IMG/VR virus record: IMGVR_UViG_3300042344_000022
Location: 1-64,000 of that record
Direction: 5' to 3' (one strand)
Source of the DNA: a virus
Length of the DNA stretch: 64,000 bases
The notes beneath the pieces are model-generated. The model searched no databases. It was not told the origin of the DNA and was given only the letters and a program-made list of their open reading frames with translations. The translations under genes and the position numbers were made by a program. Position 1 is the stretch's first letter; every line of letters starts with the position of its first letter. Below, one piece after another: positions 8,125-18,905 of the stretch.

Positions 8125-11057
8125 CCGATAAAATCGATAACAAAACATCTATACTAGTTAAGTCACAGGTACCTGATTTCGTCAGAGCCGACCATGAGTT
8201 GTTTGTTCAATTCATGGAGCATTATTATAAGTTCTTAGAACAAGACGGACAGCTACAGTATGTCACTAAAAACTTTCCTCGCTTTCTTGATATTGATGAA
8301 ATCAAGATGGATATCGATCATGATATACAAGAAGGTGAAGAACATTATATTGAAGAAGAAAGTGACTATCATGCCTTCCTACAGAAGCTATACGATAATT
8401 ACACAGCACTAATTCCTGACAGTATTCTAGCTGATAAGGTCGTGTTGCTAAAACATGCCAAGGAGTTTTATCGTACCCGTGGTTCAGAGAAGTCAATTCG
8501 CTTTCTTATGCGAGCCCTGTATAACCAGGATATTGATTTCTATTATCCTAAAGATGATATTCTTCGTGCGTCAGATGGTAAATGGTTCGTAGAAAGATCA
8601 CTAAACGTTAAAGACTTTGCGGTCGATAATGTTGCCAACAGTTCTGCATATTCTCTGTTTATCGGTAGAACAATTCGTGGTGCTAATTCTAATTCTACTT
8701 GTACCGTTGAAACTGCCGATCAGTATTATGATAACGGTGTTCTAGTCACAGAACTTAAAGTTTCCGCAGTTGAACAGGACTTTGAAAACGGTGAAGAAAT
8801 CTTCACGTTCTATGATGACAACGGCCTAGTCAAGAGACTGTCTTGTAATCTATTCTCTGGTCAGATTTACACCGTTACAGTAACAAACCCTGGTTCAGGA
8901 TACGTTCAAGGTTCTGCTGTTCCTATTAGTAGTAATAGTGGTTCTGGTGGTCTTGTCGTTATCTCTAAAGTTATTAGAGCATATCTTGAAGGTAAGATTA
9001 GATCGGTTGAGGTTACTCTACCAGGTGCTGGCTTTAGAGCAAACGACGCATTGCTATTCACTGGCGGTGGTGGTCGTGACGCCGCTGCTAACATCTTCGT
9101 TGTTAATGAGGACGAGACATATCATCCTTCTAGCTATGATATTATCGGTACTAGAATTATCGATGTTGCTAATAATGTAATCGCAAACACTCTAAACGTT
9201 AATCAGAGTGAAGCCTATACCAATATGGCTAACATCTATGTCAATACATCAAATCTCATTATCTCGACAGGTATCGGTCCTGCAACAACTGTTAACCTAG
9301 ATTATTGGGCATCTAATTCAAATGTTTATTTTGAGACTGGTGACGTTATCATGGCTAACAATGAGTTTGTTACAATTACTAGTAGTAATACAAAATCAAA
9401 TATTATTACAGTATCACCAGCACTATCAGGAAATATTGGTGGTTACTCTTTCGATATCTATAAGAAGCCTAACGCCAATACAGTAGTAGCCAATTCTATG
9501 ATATATTGGCAGTATGCAAACTGCGGTCCTGTTCTTTCTGTTAAGATTACAAACCCAGGTCTAGGTTATTACGAACTACCATCAGTTGACGTTCTCTCTA
9601 ATACCTTTGTTCGTTCTATGGGTATTCTTGGTAGAATGGAAATTGCAAACGGTGGATTCGGCTATGTTGTCGGTGATATTCTAGAGTTCAATAACAGATA
9701 TGGATATTATGGTGAAGGTGCTAATGGTGTCGTTACAATCGTCGATTCCAATGGTTCAATCCAGCAAGTATCATTTACACCTCGCACAGGTTACACAATC
9801 GGCGGTTCAGGATATATACAGTCTGCACTACCTAACGTTTCTGTTATCTCACAAAACGTCAATGCATATGGTGCGAATGTTCAAGCGGTGGCAATTATCG
9901 GTGACGGTGAATTACTTGAAGCCACATCAAATATCATTGGTGGTATTGAGCAGTTGCGTGTTCTATCTCGTGGTGCTGGATATCAACCAAACACAACTCT
10001 AAATCTTTCTACACAGGGCGACGGTCTAGCACAGGCAGATATTACAGTTATCACTGGTATCTATACATACCCAGGCCGTTATGTCAATGATGATGGTCAT
10101 CTATCTGGCTATAACTTCCTACAGGATCGTGATTATTATCAGCCTTATTCATATGTCATTAAGTCTGACACATCGCTTGAGAAATACAGAAAGTCAATCA
10201 AAGAACTTTCACATCCTGCTGGTATGAAGCTATTCGGTCAGCATGTTTATAGAAGTGAAACCGAAAGATATGATATCAACGTGGCAGCCAATGTTGTTAA
10301 CACATATATCACAACAGACATTGCATATCAAAATCTAATTCTAAAATTTGCTACATCAAATGGCTCAAGTTATGTTCCTACAGGAAACTTTGCATATCTA
10401 ACATATGACACAAGAAGAGGAACAACAAACACCGCAGCCAATGTTGGCAACGTGATATATGATACTCAGAACATTTGGTACAATGCTGCTAATACTCAGC
10501 AATACGCCAATCTCAAAGCTAACACTTACTTTGCATCAGCTGGCTTGCGTGTAATGGGTATCTACAGTAATGGTGGTGCTATCATGTCACATGCCAATAC
10601 TATGAATGTTTCAAACGTCATTTCGGTTGCTGCATGGGTAAATCAGTCAAACGTTCTAGCATATAAGACAATTCTAACAAAGAGTGATAAGTCAACCTCA
10701 GGATATGAATTGTATATGAACGGCAGCAACCCAACGATTGATATCTATCCATCGTCTGCTGATAACTCACTAGTGATCACAACAGGTCTAGCAAATAATA
10801 GCTGGCAGTTTGTTGCATTTACATATGACGGTATTAATATCCGTGGTTACTCAAACGGCGCCTTTATGTCCATGTCGACAGGAACATCAACTGGTGTCAC
10901 TGACTCTACACAACAACTAATGGTTGGTCGTCGCAGCGGCACACCACCTCTACCGTTTGAAGGCAAGATTGCTTCTGTTGAGATATATAATAAAGTGCTT
11001 TCAAACAACGAAATTCAAACACTATTCAATAGAGACCGCCGTAGATACGGCTTATAA
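8121..11057 (+). CDS. 7: Baseplate wedge protein, gp7-like, with C-terminal LamG domain
   Basis: 978 residues, near T4 gp7 (1032), and in the gp7 position between gp6 and gp8. The N-terminus (VPDFVRADHELFVQFMEHYY, KEFYRTRGSEKSIRFLMRALY) is the type found in cyanophage-like gp7 positions; direct likeness to T4 gp7 is weak. The middle carries several NPGxGY-like repeats (TNPGSGY, TNPGLGYYELP, NGGFGY, SRGAGYQP). Residues about 825-965 form a LamG/concanavalin-like domain (ISVAAWVNQSN, NSWQFVAFTYDG, GKIASVEIYNKVLSNNEI). The LamG module suggests carbohydrate binding or packing. Its stop codon lies inside a perfect late promoter. Confidence 0.72.
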   Translation: MTDKIDNKTSILVKSQVPDFVRADHELFVQFMEHYYKFLEQDGQLQYVTKNFPRFLDIDEIKMDIDHDIQEGEEHYIEEESDYHAFLQKLYDNYTALIPDSILADKVVLLKHAKEFYRTRGSEKSIRFLMRALYNQDIDFYYPKDDILRASDGKWFVERSLNVKDFAVDNVANSSAYSLFIGRTIRGANSNSTCTVETADQYYDNGVLVTELKVSAVEQDFENGEEIFTFYDDNGLVKRLSCNLFSGQIYTVTVTNPGSGYVQGSAVPISSNSGSGGLVVISKVIRAYLEGKIRSVEVTLPGAGFRANDALLFTGGGGRDAAANIFVVNEDETYHPSSYDIIGTRIIDVANNVIANTLNVNQSEAYTNMANIYVNTSNLIISTGIGPATTVNLDYWASNSNVYFETGDVIMANNEFVTITSSNTKSNIITVSPALSGNIGGYSFDIYKKPNANTVVANSMIYWQYANCGPVLSVKITNPGLGYYELPSVDVLSNTFVRSMGILGRMEIANGGFGYVVGDILEFNNRYGYYGEGANGVVTIVDSNGSIQQVSFTPRTGYTIGGSGYIQSALPNVSVISQNVNAYGANVQAVAIIGDGELLEATSNIIGGIEQLRVLSRGAGYQPNTTLNLSTQGDGLAQADITVITGIYTYPGRYVNDDGHLSGYNFLQDRDYYQPYSYVIKSDTSLEKYRKSIKELSHPAGMKLFGQHVYRSETERYDINVAANVVNTYITTDIAYQNLILKFATSNGSSYVPTGNFAYLTYDTRRGTTNTAANVGNVIYDTQNIWYNAANTQQYANLKANTYFASAGLRVMGIYSNGGAIMSHANTMNVSNVISVAAWVNQSNVLAYKTILTKSDKSTSGYELYMNGSNPTIDIYPSSADNSLVITTGLANNSWQFVAFTYDGINIRGYSNGAFMSMSTGTSTGVTDSTQQLMVGRRSGTPPLPFEGKIASVEIYNKVLSNNEIQTLFNRDRRRYGL

Positions 11058-11060
11058 ATA
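11053..11060 (+). promoter_or_regulatory. Consensus late promoter TATAAATA before gene 8
   Basis: Exact T4 late consensus. The TAA at 11055-11057 is also the stop of the gp7-like gene. Predicted +1 near 11066 leaves a short purine-rich leader (AAAGAGAGAG) before the ATG at 11081. Confidence 0.82.
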
Positions 11061-11080
11061 TTATCTAAAGAGAGAGAATA

Positions 11081-12412
11081 ATGGCTTCAGTTCGTTCTAA
11101 AGATTTTGGCATTTATGTTGCTAAACAGTTTCGTGAATCGGTTTCAGAACCATCAGGCGCTAATCTATATCTGACATTTGGTAGAGTGCAGCCATGGACA
11201 AACGATATCAGCCCACCACAAGCTAATACTTCCGAAGCTAGTGTTTATGAAGTATGGGATAATATGGTTGGTGGAAAGAGACTAACATCAAACGACATGA
11301 GACATGTTGTTCCTAGATTTGATTGGTCGAACAATACCGTTTATGTTGCTTACGATCATCTTACGGATTCTAGATCATTAAAGAATCCAAACACAGCCTT
11401 CTATGTTCTCACTGATGATTTCAATGTTTATAAGTGCATTGCAAACAATTATGGTGCTGCTTCTACAGCTAAACCATCATCAACAAATCCAGCAGGTGTG
11501 TTCCAGACACCAGACAAGTATATCTGGAAGTATATGTATAGCTTGAGTGCAGAAGATCAGCAAAGATTTTTGACTAGTTCTTTCATGCCTATTAAAACTC
11601 TAGCTACTGACGATAACACTCTACAGTGGCAAGTTCAAGATGGTGCTGTTGATGGTGCTATTAATAGCATTATTCTCACCAACAGAGGTTCGGGATATAC
11701 TTCAAATCAGATTTCAGTAAATATTGCTGGTGATGGTTTGTTCGCCAATGCATTCGCTACACGCAATACAACCACTTCACAAATTGACTCTATTACCATT
11801 GACAATAAAGGTGCTAGATATACCTTAGCAAATGTAACTATTAGTTCATCTGTCGGATCCGGTGCTAATGCAAGAGTAATTATTAACCCACCAGGCGGCC
11901 ATGGATCAGATCCTCTATATGAACTAGGCGGATCATATCTAATGATTGATACTCTTATCAAAAACCAAGAAGGTGGTGTTCTATCTGTAGAAAATGATTA
12001 CAGACAGATTGCTATCATTGAAGATCCACGTAACTTCGATGAGACAAAAGTTATGTCTAATGCTGCCGTATCACAGTTGACAGTAATTACAATGGCCGAA
12101 TCAGCCGTTACTACAAACTACTATGAAGATGAATGGGTATATCAGGGTTCTAGCCTAGCCAATTCTACATTCAGAGGCATTGTGGCTGCTTGGGATTACT
12201 CTAACGTTACAATCAAACTTACTAATGTAAGAGGCGTTCCTACATCCGATTTGCTAATCGGTGCAACATCAACCACATCACGTTACGTTAACTCGGTTCT
12301 AAATCCTGAAATGCTACCATACTCAGGAAAACTATTATATATAGATAATATAGTACCAATCGAACGTTCAATTGACCAGAACGAAGAATACAAAATCCTA
12401 CTAAGTTTCTAA
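11081..12412 (+). CDS. 8: Baseplate wedge subunit gp8
   Basis: 443 residues versus 334 in T4. Family features: KDFGIYVAKQFRESV, LYLTFGRVQPW, YEVWDNMVGGKRL near residue 60, PNTAFYVLTDDFNVYKCI, and the typical TPDKYIWKYMYSL near residue 155. A beta-rich insertion at about residues 195-275 with NRGSGYTSN and DNKGARY accounts for most of the extra length and resembles repeats in gp6 and the gp7-like protein. gp8 dimers sit in the wedge arm. The gene has its own consensus late promoter. Confidence 0.9.
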   Translation: MASVRSKDFGIYVAKQFRESVSEPSGANLYLTFGRVQPWTNDISPPQANTSEASVYEVWDNMVGGKRLTSNDMRHVVPRFDWSNNTVYVAYDHLTDSRSLKNPNTAFYVLTDDFNVYKCIANNYGAASTAKPSSTNPAGVFQTPDKYIWKYMYSLSAEDQQRFLTSSFMPIKTLATDDNTLQWQVQDGAVDGAINSIILTNRGSGYTSNQISVNIAGDGLFANAFATRNTTTSQIDSITIDNKGARYTLANVTISSSVGSGANARVIINPPGGHGSDPLYELGGSYLMIDTLIKNQEGGVLSVENDYRQIAIIEDPRNFDETKVMSNAAVSQLTVITMAESAVTTNYYEDEWVYQGSSLANSTFRGIVAAWDYSNVTIKLTNVRGVPTSDLLIGATSTTSRYVNSVLNPEMLPYSGKLLYIDNIVPIERSIDQNEEYKILLSF

Positions 12413-12427
12413 GGGAAAGAATAGAAA

Positions 12428-15400
12428 ATGGCAAATACTGCTAACACAACTGCGCTAACCACAGACTTTAACGTTACACCTTATTATGACGATTATGATG
12501 CTAATAAGGGTTTCTATCGAATCCTATTCAAGCCAGGCTATGCAGTCCAGGCTAGAGAACTAACACAGATTCAGACTTCCCTACAGGAACAAATTCAGCG
12601 TTTTGGTCGCAATATCTTCAAAGATGGTACAATCGTTCTCCCTGGCGCATTCTACCTAGAAACTAACGATGGTCTAAATGCTGGTCGTGCTATTCGTTAC
12701 GTTAAGATCAATGATACGGATTCAACTGGTAACACTGTTAGTGTGTCAGAATGGAACACTCTAATTGAACAAGGCAAAGCAAATGGTAATACTCGCCTTG
12801 AGATTACTGGCGTTACATCGAACATTACAGCACAACTTATTCAGACACTAGACGGTGTTCAGTCATCCGCAAACTCTAAAACACTATACGTTGCTTATAC
12901 ATCAGCTTCACCAACTAATCCTACTCAAAAGGTATTCTTGCCAGGTGAAACACTAAGAGCAAACGTAAATGGTGCAACTTATAGTGTAGTTGTTAAGAGC
13001 ACCGACGCTGTTGCAAATACTGGCGTTGGTTCACGCTTTACTATTACATCAGGTGTTCTATTCGCTAAGAACCACTTTATTGCTTTCCCAGAACAGTCAA
13101 TTGTTATTGATCGTTACAACCCAAACCCAACCGCAAGAGTTGGCTTCTACATTTCAGAAGAAATTGTAACATCATCATCCGACGCATCACTACTAGATCC
13201 TGCACAGGAGGCATCAAACTTCTCTGCACCAGGTGCTGATCGTCTAAGACTAAATCCAGAACTACAGGTTGTCGGTATTGATGATACTGTAGATGTTCAG
13301 AACTTCGTAACTCTATTCACCATCGAAGCAGGACGTGTTAAGACATATCTAGCCAACACACAGTATTCATATATCAATGATGCTATGGCTAAGAGAACAT
13401 ACGACAACTCTGGTGACTATGTTGTTAATGGTCTTGATATCACTGTTAAAGAGCATGACAATACAGGATCTAACTATGGTCGTTACGACGATGGTAACAA
13501 TAGCCTACTTTATGTTGGCGTGTCACCTGGCTCTGGCTATTGTCAGGGTTATCAAGTCGGCGCCCTATCAACTTACGATCTATCAACTGACAAGGGTTTA
13601 ACTTTCTCTAACGTTAACGGCCAGTATGCCGCTGCTACAATGGGGCAGTATGTAACTGTCAATGAACTTGTAGGTGGTTGGGAACTAAACAAAGCCAAGA
13701 CAGTTGAACTATACAATACTGCACAGGATAGAATTAGCACCAAGAAGTGGTCAATCGCCACACAGACTGGTTCTAAGATTGGTTCTGCTACACTACTATC
13801 ATATGAATATGTAAGCGGAACACCAGGCTATGACGCAAGATATAATGTATATCTAGCCGATGTTAAGATGCTTGGCTCAAATACATTCTCAAGCGTAAGA
13901 AACATCTATGCTGCTGGCTCTGGTGTAAGTTCTCTAATGGGTGCTGATGTTATTCTTGATACATCAGGAAATGCAGTTCTTCAAAGAGTTCCAGATTCAA
14001 CTCTACTCTATAGAACTGGTTCTGACTTTACCAAGACAATTCGTAGCGTTGGTGATATATCACAGACAGATACATCATTCATCTTTAATCAGACCGATGG
14101 TGTAGCTTCTACGGTTCAGGCAGCCTCAAACGGTGTATTCACTCTATCACTACCTTCTGGTATTGAAAAGTTCCCATTCGGCTCAACTACACTATCTGCT
14201 AGTGCTGCACAGGGAATCTATCTAACATTCAACCAGACATCTGGCGGTGCTAACGTTGCTGCTATTACACAGACTGGTACCGCTGCATCTGGTGCTGGTA
14301 CTACACAGCTAGTTGGTCTAGGTACAAGATTCCAGAGACTAAACGTTGGTGATAAGATCCAGCTATCTGGTAATGGTAATTTCTATTACGTTACAGCAAT
14401 CGCCAACAATCTATATCTAACTGTTGATTCCGCTCTACCAGCCGTTGTTTCAACAAATACCATTTCTAAGATTTATAAGTCTGGTGACTTGATCACTCTA
14501 ACAGGTATTGGTTCTGATGCTGGCTCACAGCGCACAATTACCGCAACTGATACAACTCTAAGATTTGATCTTAAAGAAACATTCCCAAGCGTGTTCTATG
14601 TCACAGTATCTTACCCAATTGTAAGATCAGGCGCTCTTGAAATTGAAAAGAACCTAAACATTAGCCGTTATGTTAAGATCAATTGTGCTAACAACGTTGC
14701 TGGCATTGTAGGTCCTTATGATCTAGGCTTCTCTGATGTTTATCGTATCAGAAGCATTAGAGCCAGAACTGATGGTGTTTATCCAACATCAAACACAAAC
14801 GGTTCTAATGTTATGTCATCTTTCGTGTTCAGCAATGGTCAGAAAGATACGCATTATGATCACGCAACAATTACTCCTACAGTTACACTAGACACAAACA
14901 CAAGACTGCTAGTAGAGTTGGATTACTTCACACCTGATTTCACTAATCGTGGTGGTTACTTCTCTATTGACTCATACCCAATTGAAGATGATGACACTCT
15001 ATTTGATCCAACTACTGATATCAGAACAGAAAATGTTCCGATCTTTAAGTCACCAATCAATGGTGCATCATATGATCTAAGAAACTGCCTAGACTTTAGA
15101 CCAGTTAAGGCTGCGTCTGTAACTGGCTCCACAACTGTAGCTGGTGCTCCTGTCAACCCAGCAGTAACTACGACATTCAACTACCCTGCTACTGGTATGA
15201 AGTTCCCAGTGCCATCATCATTGATCACTTATGACTTCTATTACTATCTCGGTAGAACTGACTTGGTTGTAGTTGATAAAGACAGCAACTTCCAGATCAT
15301 TAAGGGTATCCCAAGCATCAATCCACAGATGCCACAGATTTATCCTGGCTCTATGGCTCTTGCTTCTATCAATATTCAACCATACCCATCACTGTCACCA

Positions 15401-18400
15401 CAGTATGCAGTATCTCTAGGACGTCCTGATCTAGCATGTTCAGCTAAGAGACTATCAAACCTACGCTTTACAATGCGTGATATTGGTGTATTGAAACAGC
15501 GTATCGTTAACCTAGAGTATTACACCTCACTATCTGTCCTCGAACGTTCTGCAACCAGCATGACAATCAAAGACGATGCTGGTAATGATCGCTTTAAGAA
15601 TGGTATCTTTACCGATACATTCAACGATAGTTCGCTATCAAACACTGATGATCCAGAACAGCGTGTAGCATTCGATGACGAAGAAAAGTCAATTCGTCCA
15701 TTGTATAAGATGGAAACAATCGCATACGACTATAAGACTGGACAGAATGTTCGTTATAGCAGCCCTGTTGTAACTCTACAATATACAGAAGTTGAATACT
15801 GGAAACAGCAAAGAGCAACCGTAGAAGTCAATGTTGAACGTCAGTCTTGGTTGTTCCTAGGCACAGTTAATCTATACCCAGATAATGATATCTGGATTGA
15901 TACTACACTAATGCCAGATGAGCAGCTATCTAACAAGTCTGTTTCAATCGTCACTTACGGATCACAGGCTTCAGGATATCTAAACAATGCCTATACCACA
16001 AACAAGTATGGCTATTCTGGTAACACAGTAACCAACTTTGGTACATTTACTGCAAATGCCACATCAGGTGTTGTCGATGTTCTCAACAGCACACAATGGG
16101 CATCATGGAACAAGTGGGTCACTGGCTATAAAGTTTATCGTGGCACTGGCTCAAGCAGATCATACGTTGGTACATATTCAACATACGATCAAGCTAGAAG
16201 CGTAGCTAACTCTAATAACCCAATCGGCGGTCCTGGTGTTACAGTTGAGACTGTATATAACAACAATCGTTCTGGTACACAGTATTGGGAAGCATCAGGT
16301 GCCGACGTTGTGCAGACAGACTATAAGGTAATCGACATTCAGTCTTACCCATATATTCGTCCGCAGATGATCACCGTTCGTTGTACCGGTATGAAGCCAT
16401 ACACTCGCATGTGGCCATACTTTGATAACGTATCAGTTGCTAACAATGCCCGTCCTCTAACAGCAAATCAGTTTGGCTGGATCATTCAGAACGGTCAGTT
16501 TGGTCTATCACCAAACACAGTTATCGATTTGACAAAGGGAACAACAAGCGCATCTAACACCACACTACCAGCACCATCTTCACTAACACCATGGTCATCA
16601 TTCGGTACTGACCTAGTTACTGACGCTAACGGTGCTCTAAACTTCCAGTTCCAAGTAACACAGGGTCAGTTCCGTGTTGGTGAGCGTAGCATGTTGGTTA
16701 TTGACAGCCGTTATCCAGTTGATCCAAACGTAGTAAAGACTAGATCAGATATCCCAGATGAAATCTCAACTGGTGGTGCTGCTACATTTACTGCATCTGG
16801 TACAGCCGTTAAGAAGCAGCGTTCAATTCTAACAACAAAGACTGTTTCTTACCATACTGAAAAAGTTGTTCAAGACTTCCCATCATCAGATTGGGAATCA
16901 ATTGCTGCTCCTCCACCACCAGCACCAGCTTCACATTCTTGTGCGGCTTATTCATTCTTGGCCAAAGCGCCTAATGGTGAAGAAGGTATTTTCATAACAA
17001 GTGTTGATATCTTCGTAGCAAGAATTGGTACAAAGGGCTTCTGGTGTGAAATTCGTGAAATGGATGCTGGTCAGCAGATCACTAGAAATACTGTTCCTTA
17101 TTCAGAAGTATTCTTCAATAATCCAGCAGCAGTTCCAATTTCAACAAACGGCAGTAGCAATCCTTGCCGTGTAACATTCCAGGCACCTGTGTTCTTGTAT
17201 AACGATACACAGTATGCGTTTATTATTCACCCAATTAACGCTAACCCTGATCTATATGTTTGGGTATCTAAACTTGGTCAGACAGATGTTAATGGTCTCG
17301 GTCAGGTTGTTGATCGTCGTGGTACTGGTACATTCTATCAGACAAACAACAACACCAACTGGGATATCATTCCAGACACCGATCTAACCTGCAAGTTCTA
17401 TCGTGCAGAGTTCGTTAAGAACACAGACGGCGTTGCATATCTAGCCAATAAGCCAATCGAAAAGCTATTCGTTAGAAACGAAACGATCACCTTCGATGGC
17501 AACTATGGCGAAACATTTATGTCTGGTGATAAGATAACCGTTTCTGGCTTGACTGGCGGATCGATTTCTATCGGTGACGTTATTCACGGTAACGTTTCAT
17601 TCCAGAACAGCACCGTTGTTAACGTATCAGGCGGACTAGTTCATTGTTCAAACACTGGTTACATCCAGGGTGAGAACTTCTATGTTCTAGATGGTACTAC
17701 ACTACTATCAAAAGCTATCTTCGGAACTGTATCCGATATCACCAATGCTCGTGGTAGCCTAAACTACTACATCAATGGTGATACATCAATGCTACATCTA
17801 AGTGGCTCTGGTGGTGGCTTCGTCAACGGCGATTACGTTATTGCTTCTACTGATTGGAGCAAGCGTGGTTTCATTGAGAAGATCGAAGGTATCTCTAACT
17901 TTAGATATTCGTCAATGACTTTTGAACCATCATTCTTGTCATTCAAGAATACTGATATCCAGTTCAAAGTCAAGACAACATCTATCGCTGGTGTTCCTGG
18001 TAACTTTATTGATGTTGATCCATCAGAAGTTCATTACTTCAAGACTGAGCAGGGCGTTCTTTCAAGAACAAACGAAAACGCTCTACTCTCCGGTGGTCAG
18101 TCAATGAACGTTCAAGTAACAATGCGTTCATCATCTAATGCCGTATCACCACTAGTTGATACAAACAGAACACATTCTATCATTCTTGACAATATCATCA
18201 ACAATGATTACCGTGGTGAAACTTATCCAACTCACGGTCTGCTACTTAACAAGTATATCTCAAAGACTGTTACACTAGCAGAAGGACAAGACGCAGAGGA
18301 TATTCAAGTTATCATTGCTGCATATCGTCCACCAGGAACAGATGTAAAGGTATGGCTCAAGGCACTAAATGCCGAAGATGACACAGCATTTGACAATAGA

Positions 18401-18895
18401 CCATGGGTAGAACTATATAAAGATGGTACAGGCGATGTTAAGTATTCATCACTAGATGATAGAAATGACTTTATCGAATACACATATCTCGTACCTACAT
18501 CAACTATTGATAGACTAACTGTGACAAATACACTTGGTACAACAATCAATGTTGGTGATACACTAACTGGACTATCTTCTGCTAACTCTGCACAGGTATC
18601 AGCCATCGAAGGCTCAATCTATGTAATGAGTGGCACAGGATTCTCTACTGGCGAAACAGCAAACGTTGTTAATTCAAGTGGCATCGTTACTGGTAACACT
18701 GTTGTTTCCACAATCGGTCGCCCAGTTGCACTAAATGGTGGCGTTGCTAATGTTCTAAGCTATACTACTGACGCTGGCGTTACTTATCAGTCATATAAGT
18801 ATTTCGCAGTTAAGATTGGTCTACTAAACGACGGCTTCAATTCTGCTATTGTTCCACGTGTCGGTGACCTAAGAGTTATTGCTCTACAAATGTAA
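12428..18895 (+). CDS. 10: Giant baseplate/structural protein, DUF4815 family (gp9/gp10 position)
   Basis: 2155 residues, the longest gene here. The N-terminus (TTDFNVTPYYDDYDANKGFY, ILFKPGYAVQARELTQIQTSLQEQI, FGRNIFKDGT) is the DUF4815 signature of cyanophage-type baseplate proteins. The rest is beta-rich, with a YTSLSVLERSA helix near residue 1035, a proline-rich linker (APPPPAPAS, about 1500) and Thr/Ser/Asn-rich segments towards the C-terminus. By position it replaces T4 gp9 and gp10, which connect baseplate and tail fibres. The symbol reflects position and my memory of the family, not a full-length match. AAGGGA precedes the ATG; no late motif is found in the 15-base gap, so it is probably cotranscribed with gene 8. 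Confidence 0.75.
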   Translation: MANTANTTALTTDFNVTPYYDDYDANKGFYRILFKPGYAVQARELTQIQTSLQEQIQRFGRNIFKDGTIVLPGAFYLETNDGLNAGRAIRYVKINDTDSTGNTVSVSEWNTLIEQGKANGNTRLEITGVTSNITAQLIQTLDGVQSSANSKTLYVAYTSASPTNPTQKVFLPGETLRANVNGATYSVVVKSTDAVANTGVGSRFTITSGVLFAKNHFIAFPEQSIVIDRYNPNPTARVGFYISEEIVTSSSDASLLDPAQEASNFSAPGADRLRLNPELQVVGIDDTVDVQNFVTLFTIEAGRVKTYLANTQYSYINDAMAKRTYDNSGDYVVNGLDITVKEHDNTGSNYGRYDDGNNSLLYVGVSPGSGYCQGYQVGALSTYDLSTDKGLTFSNVNGQYAAATMGQYVTVNELVGGWELNKAKTVELYNTAQDRISTKKWSIATQTGSKIGSATLLSYEYVSGTPGYDARYNVYLADVKMLGSNTFSSVRNIYAAGSGVSSLMGADVILDTSGNAVLQRVPDSTLLYRTGSDFTKTIRSVGDISQTDTSFIFNQTDGVASTVQAASNGVFTLSLPSGIEKFPFGSTTLSASAAQGIYLTFNQTSGGANVAAITQTGTAASGAGTTQLVGLGTRFQRLNVGDKIQLSGNGNFYYVTAIANNLYLTVDSALPAVVSTNTISKIYKSGDLITLTGIGSDAGSQRTITATDTTLRFDLKETFPSVFYVTVSYPIVRSGALEIEKNLNISRYVKINCANNVAGIVGPYDLGFSDVYRIRSIRARTDGVYPTSNTNGSNVMSSFVFSNGQKDTHYDHATITPTVTLDTNTRLLVELDYFTPDFTNRGGYFSIDSYPIEDDDTLFDPTTDIRTENVPIFKSPINGASYDLRNCLDFRPVKAASVTGSTTVAGAPVNPAVTTTFNYPATGMKFPVPSSLITYDFYYYLGRTDLVVVDKDSNFQIIKGIPSINPQMPQIYPGSMALASINIQPYPSLSPQYAVSLGRPDLACSAKRLSNLRFTMRDIGVLKQRIVNLEYYTSLSVLERSATSMTIKDDAGNDRFKNGIFTDTFNDSSLSNTDDPEQRVAFDDEEKSIRPLYKMETIAYDYKTGQNVRYSSPVVTLQYTEVEYWKQQRATVEVNVERQSWLFLGTVNLYPDNDIWIDTTLMPDEQLSNKSVSIVTYGSQASGYLNNAYTTNKYGYSGNTVTNFGTFTANATSGVVDVLNSTQWASWNKWVTGYKVYRGTGSSRSYVGTYSTYDQARSVANSNNPIGGPGVTVETVYNNNRSGTQYWEASGADVVQTDYKVIDIQSYPYIRPQMITVRCTGMKPYTRMWPYFDNVSVANNARPLTANQFGWIIQNGQFGLSPNTVIDLTKGTTSASNTTLPAPSSLTPWSSFGTDLVTDANGALNFQFQVTQGQFRVGERSMLVIDSRYPVDPNVVKTRSDIPDEISTGGAATFTASGTAVKKQRSILTTKTVSYHTEKVVQDFPSSDWESIAAPPPPAPASHSCAAYSFLAKAPNGEEGIFITSVDIFVARIGTKGFWCEIREMDAGQQITRNTVPYSEVFFNNPAAVPISTNGSSNPCRVTFQAPVFLYNDTQYAFIIHPINANPDLYVWVSKLGQTDVNGLGQVVDRRGTGTFYQTNNNTNWDIIPDTDLTCKFYRAEFVKNTDGVAYLANKPIEKLFVRNETITFDGNYGETFMSGDKITVSGLTGGSISIGDVIHGNVSFQNSTVVNVSGGLVHCSNTGYIQGENFYVLDGTTLLSKAIFGTVSDITNARGSLNYYINGDTSMLHLSGSGGGFVNGDYVIASTDWSKRGFIEKIEGISNFRYSSMTFEPSFLSFKNTDIQFKVKTTSIAGVPGNFIDVDPSEVHYFKTEQGVLSRTNENALLSGGQSMNVQVTMRSSSNAVSPLVDTNRTHSIILDNIINNDYRGETYPTHGLLLNKYISKTVTLAEGQDAEDIQVIIAAYRPPGTDVKVWLKALNAEDDTAFDNRPWVELYKDGTGDVKYSSLDDRNDFIEYTYLVPTSTIDRLTVTNTLGTTINVGDTLTGLSSANSAQVSAIEGSIYVMSGTGFSTGETANVVNSSGIVTGNTVVSTIGRPVALNGGVANVLSYTTDAGVTYQSYKYFAVKIGLLNDGFNSAIVPRVGDLRVIALQM

Positions 18896-18905
18896 TGGAG
18901 AACAA

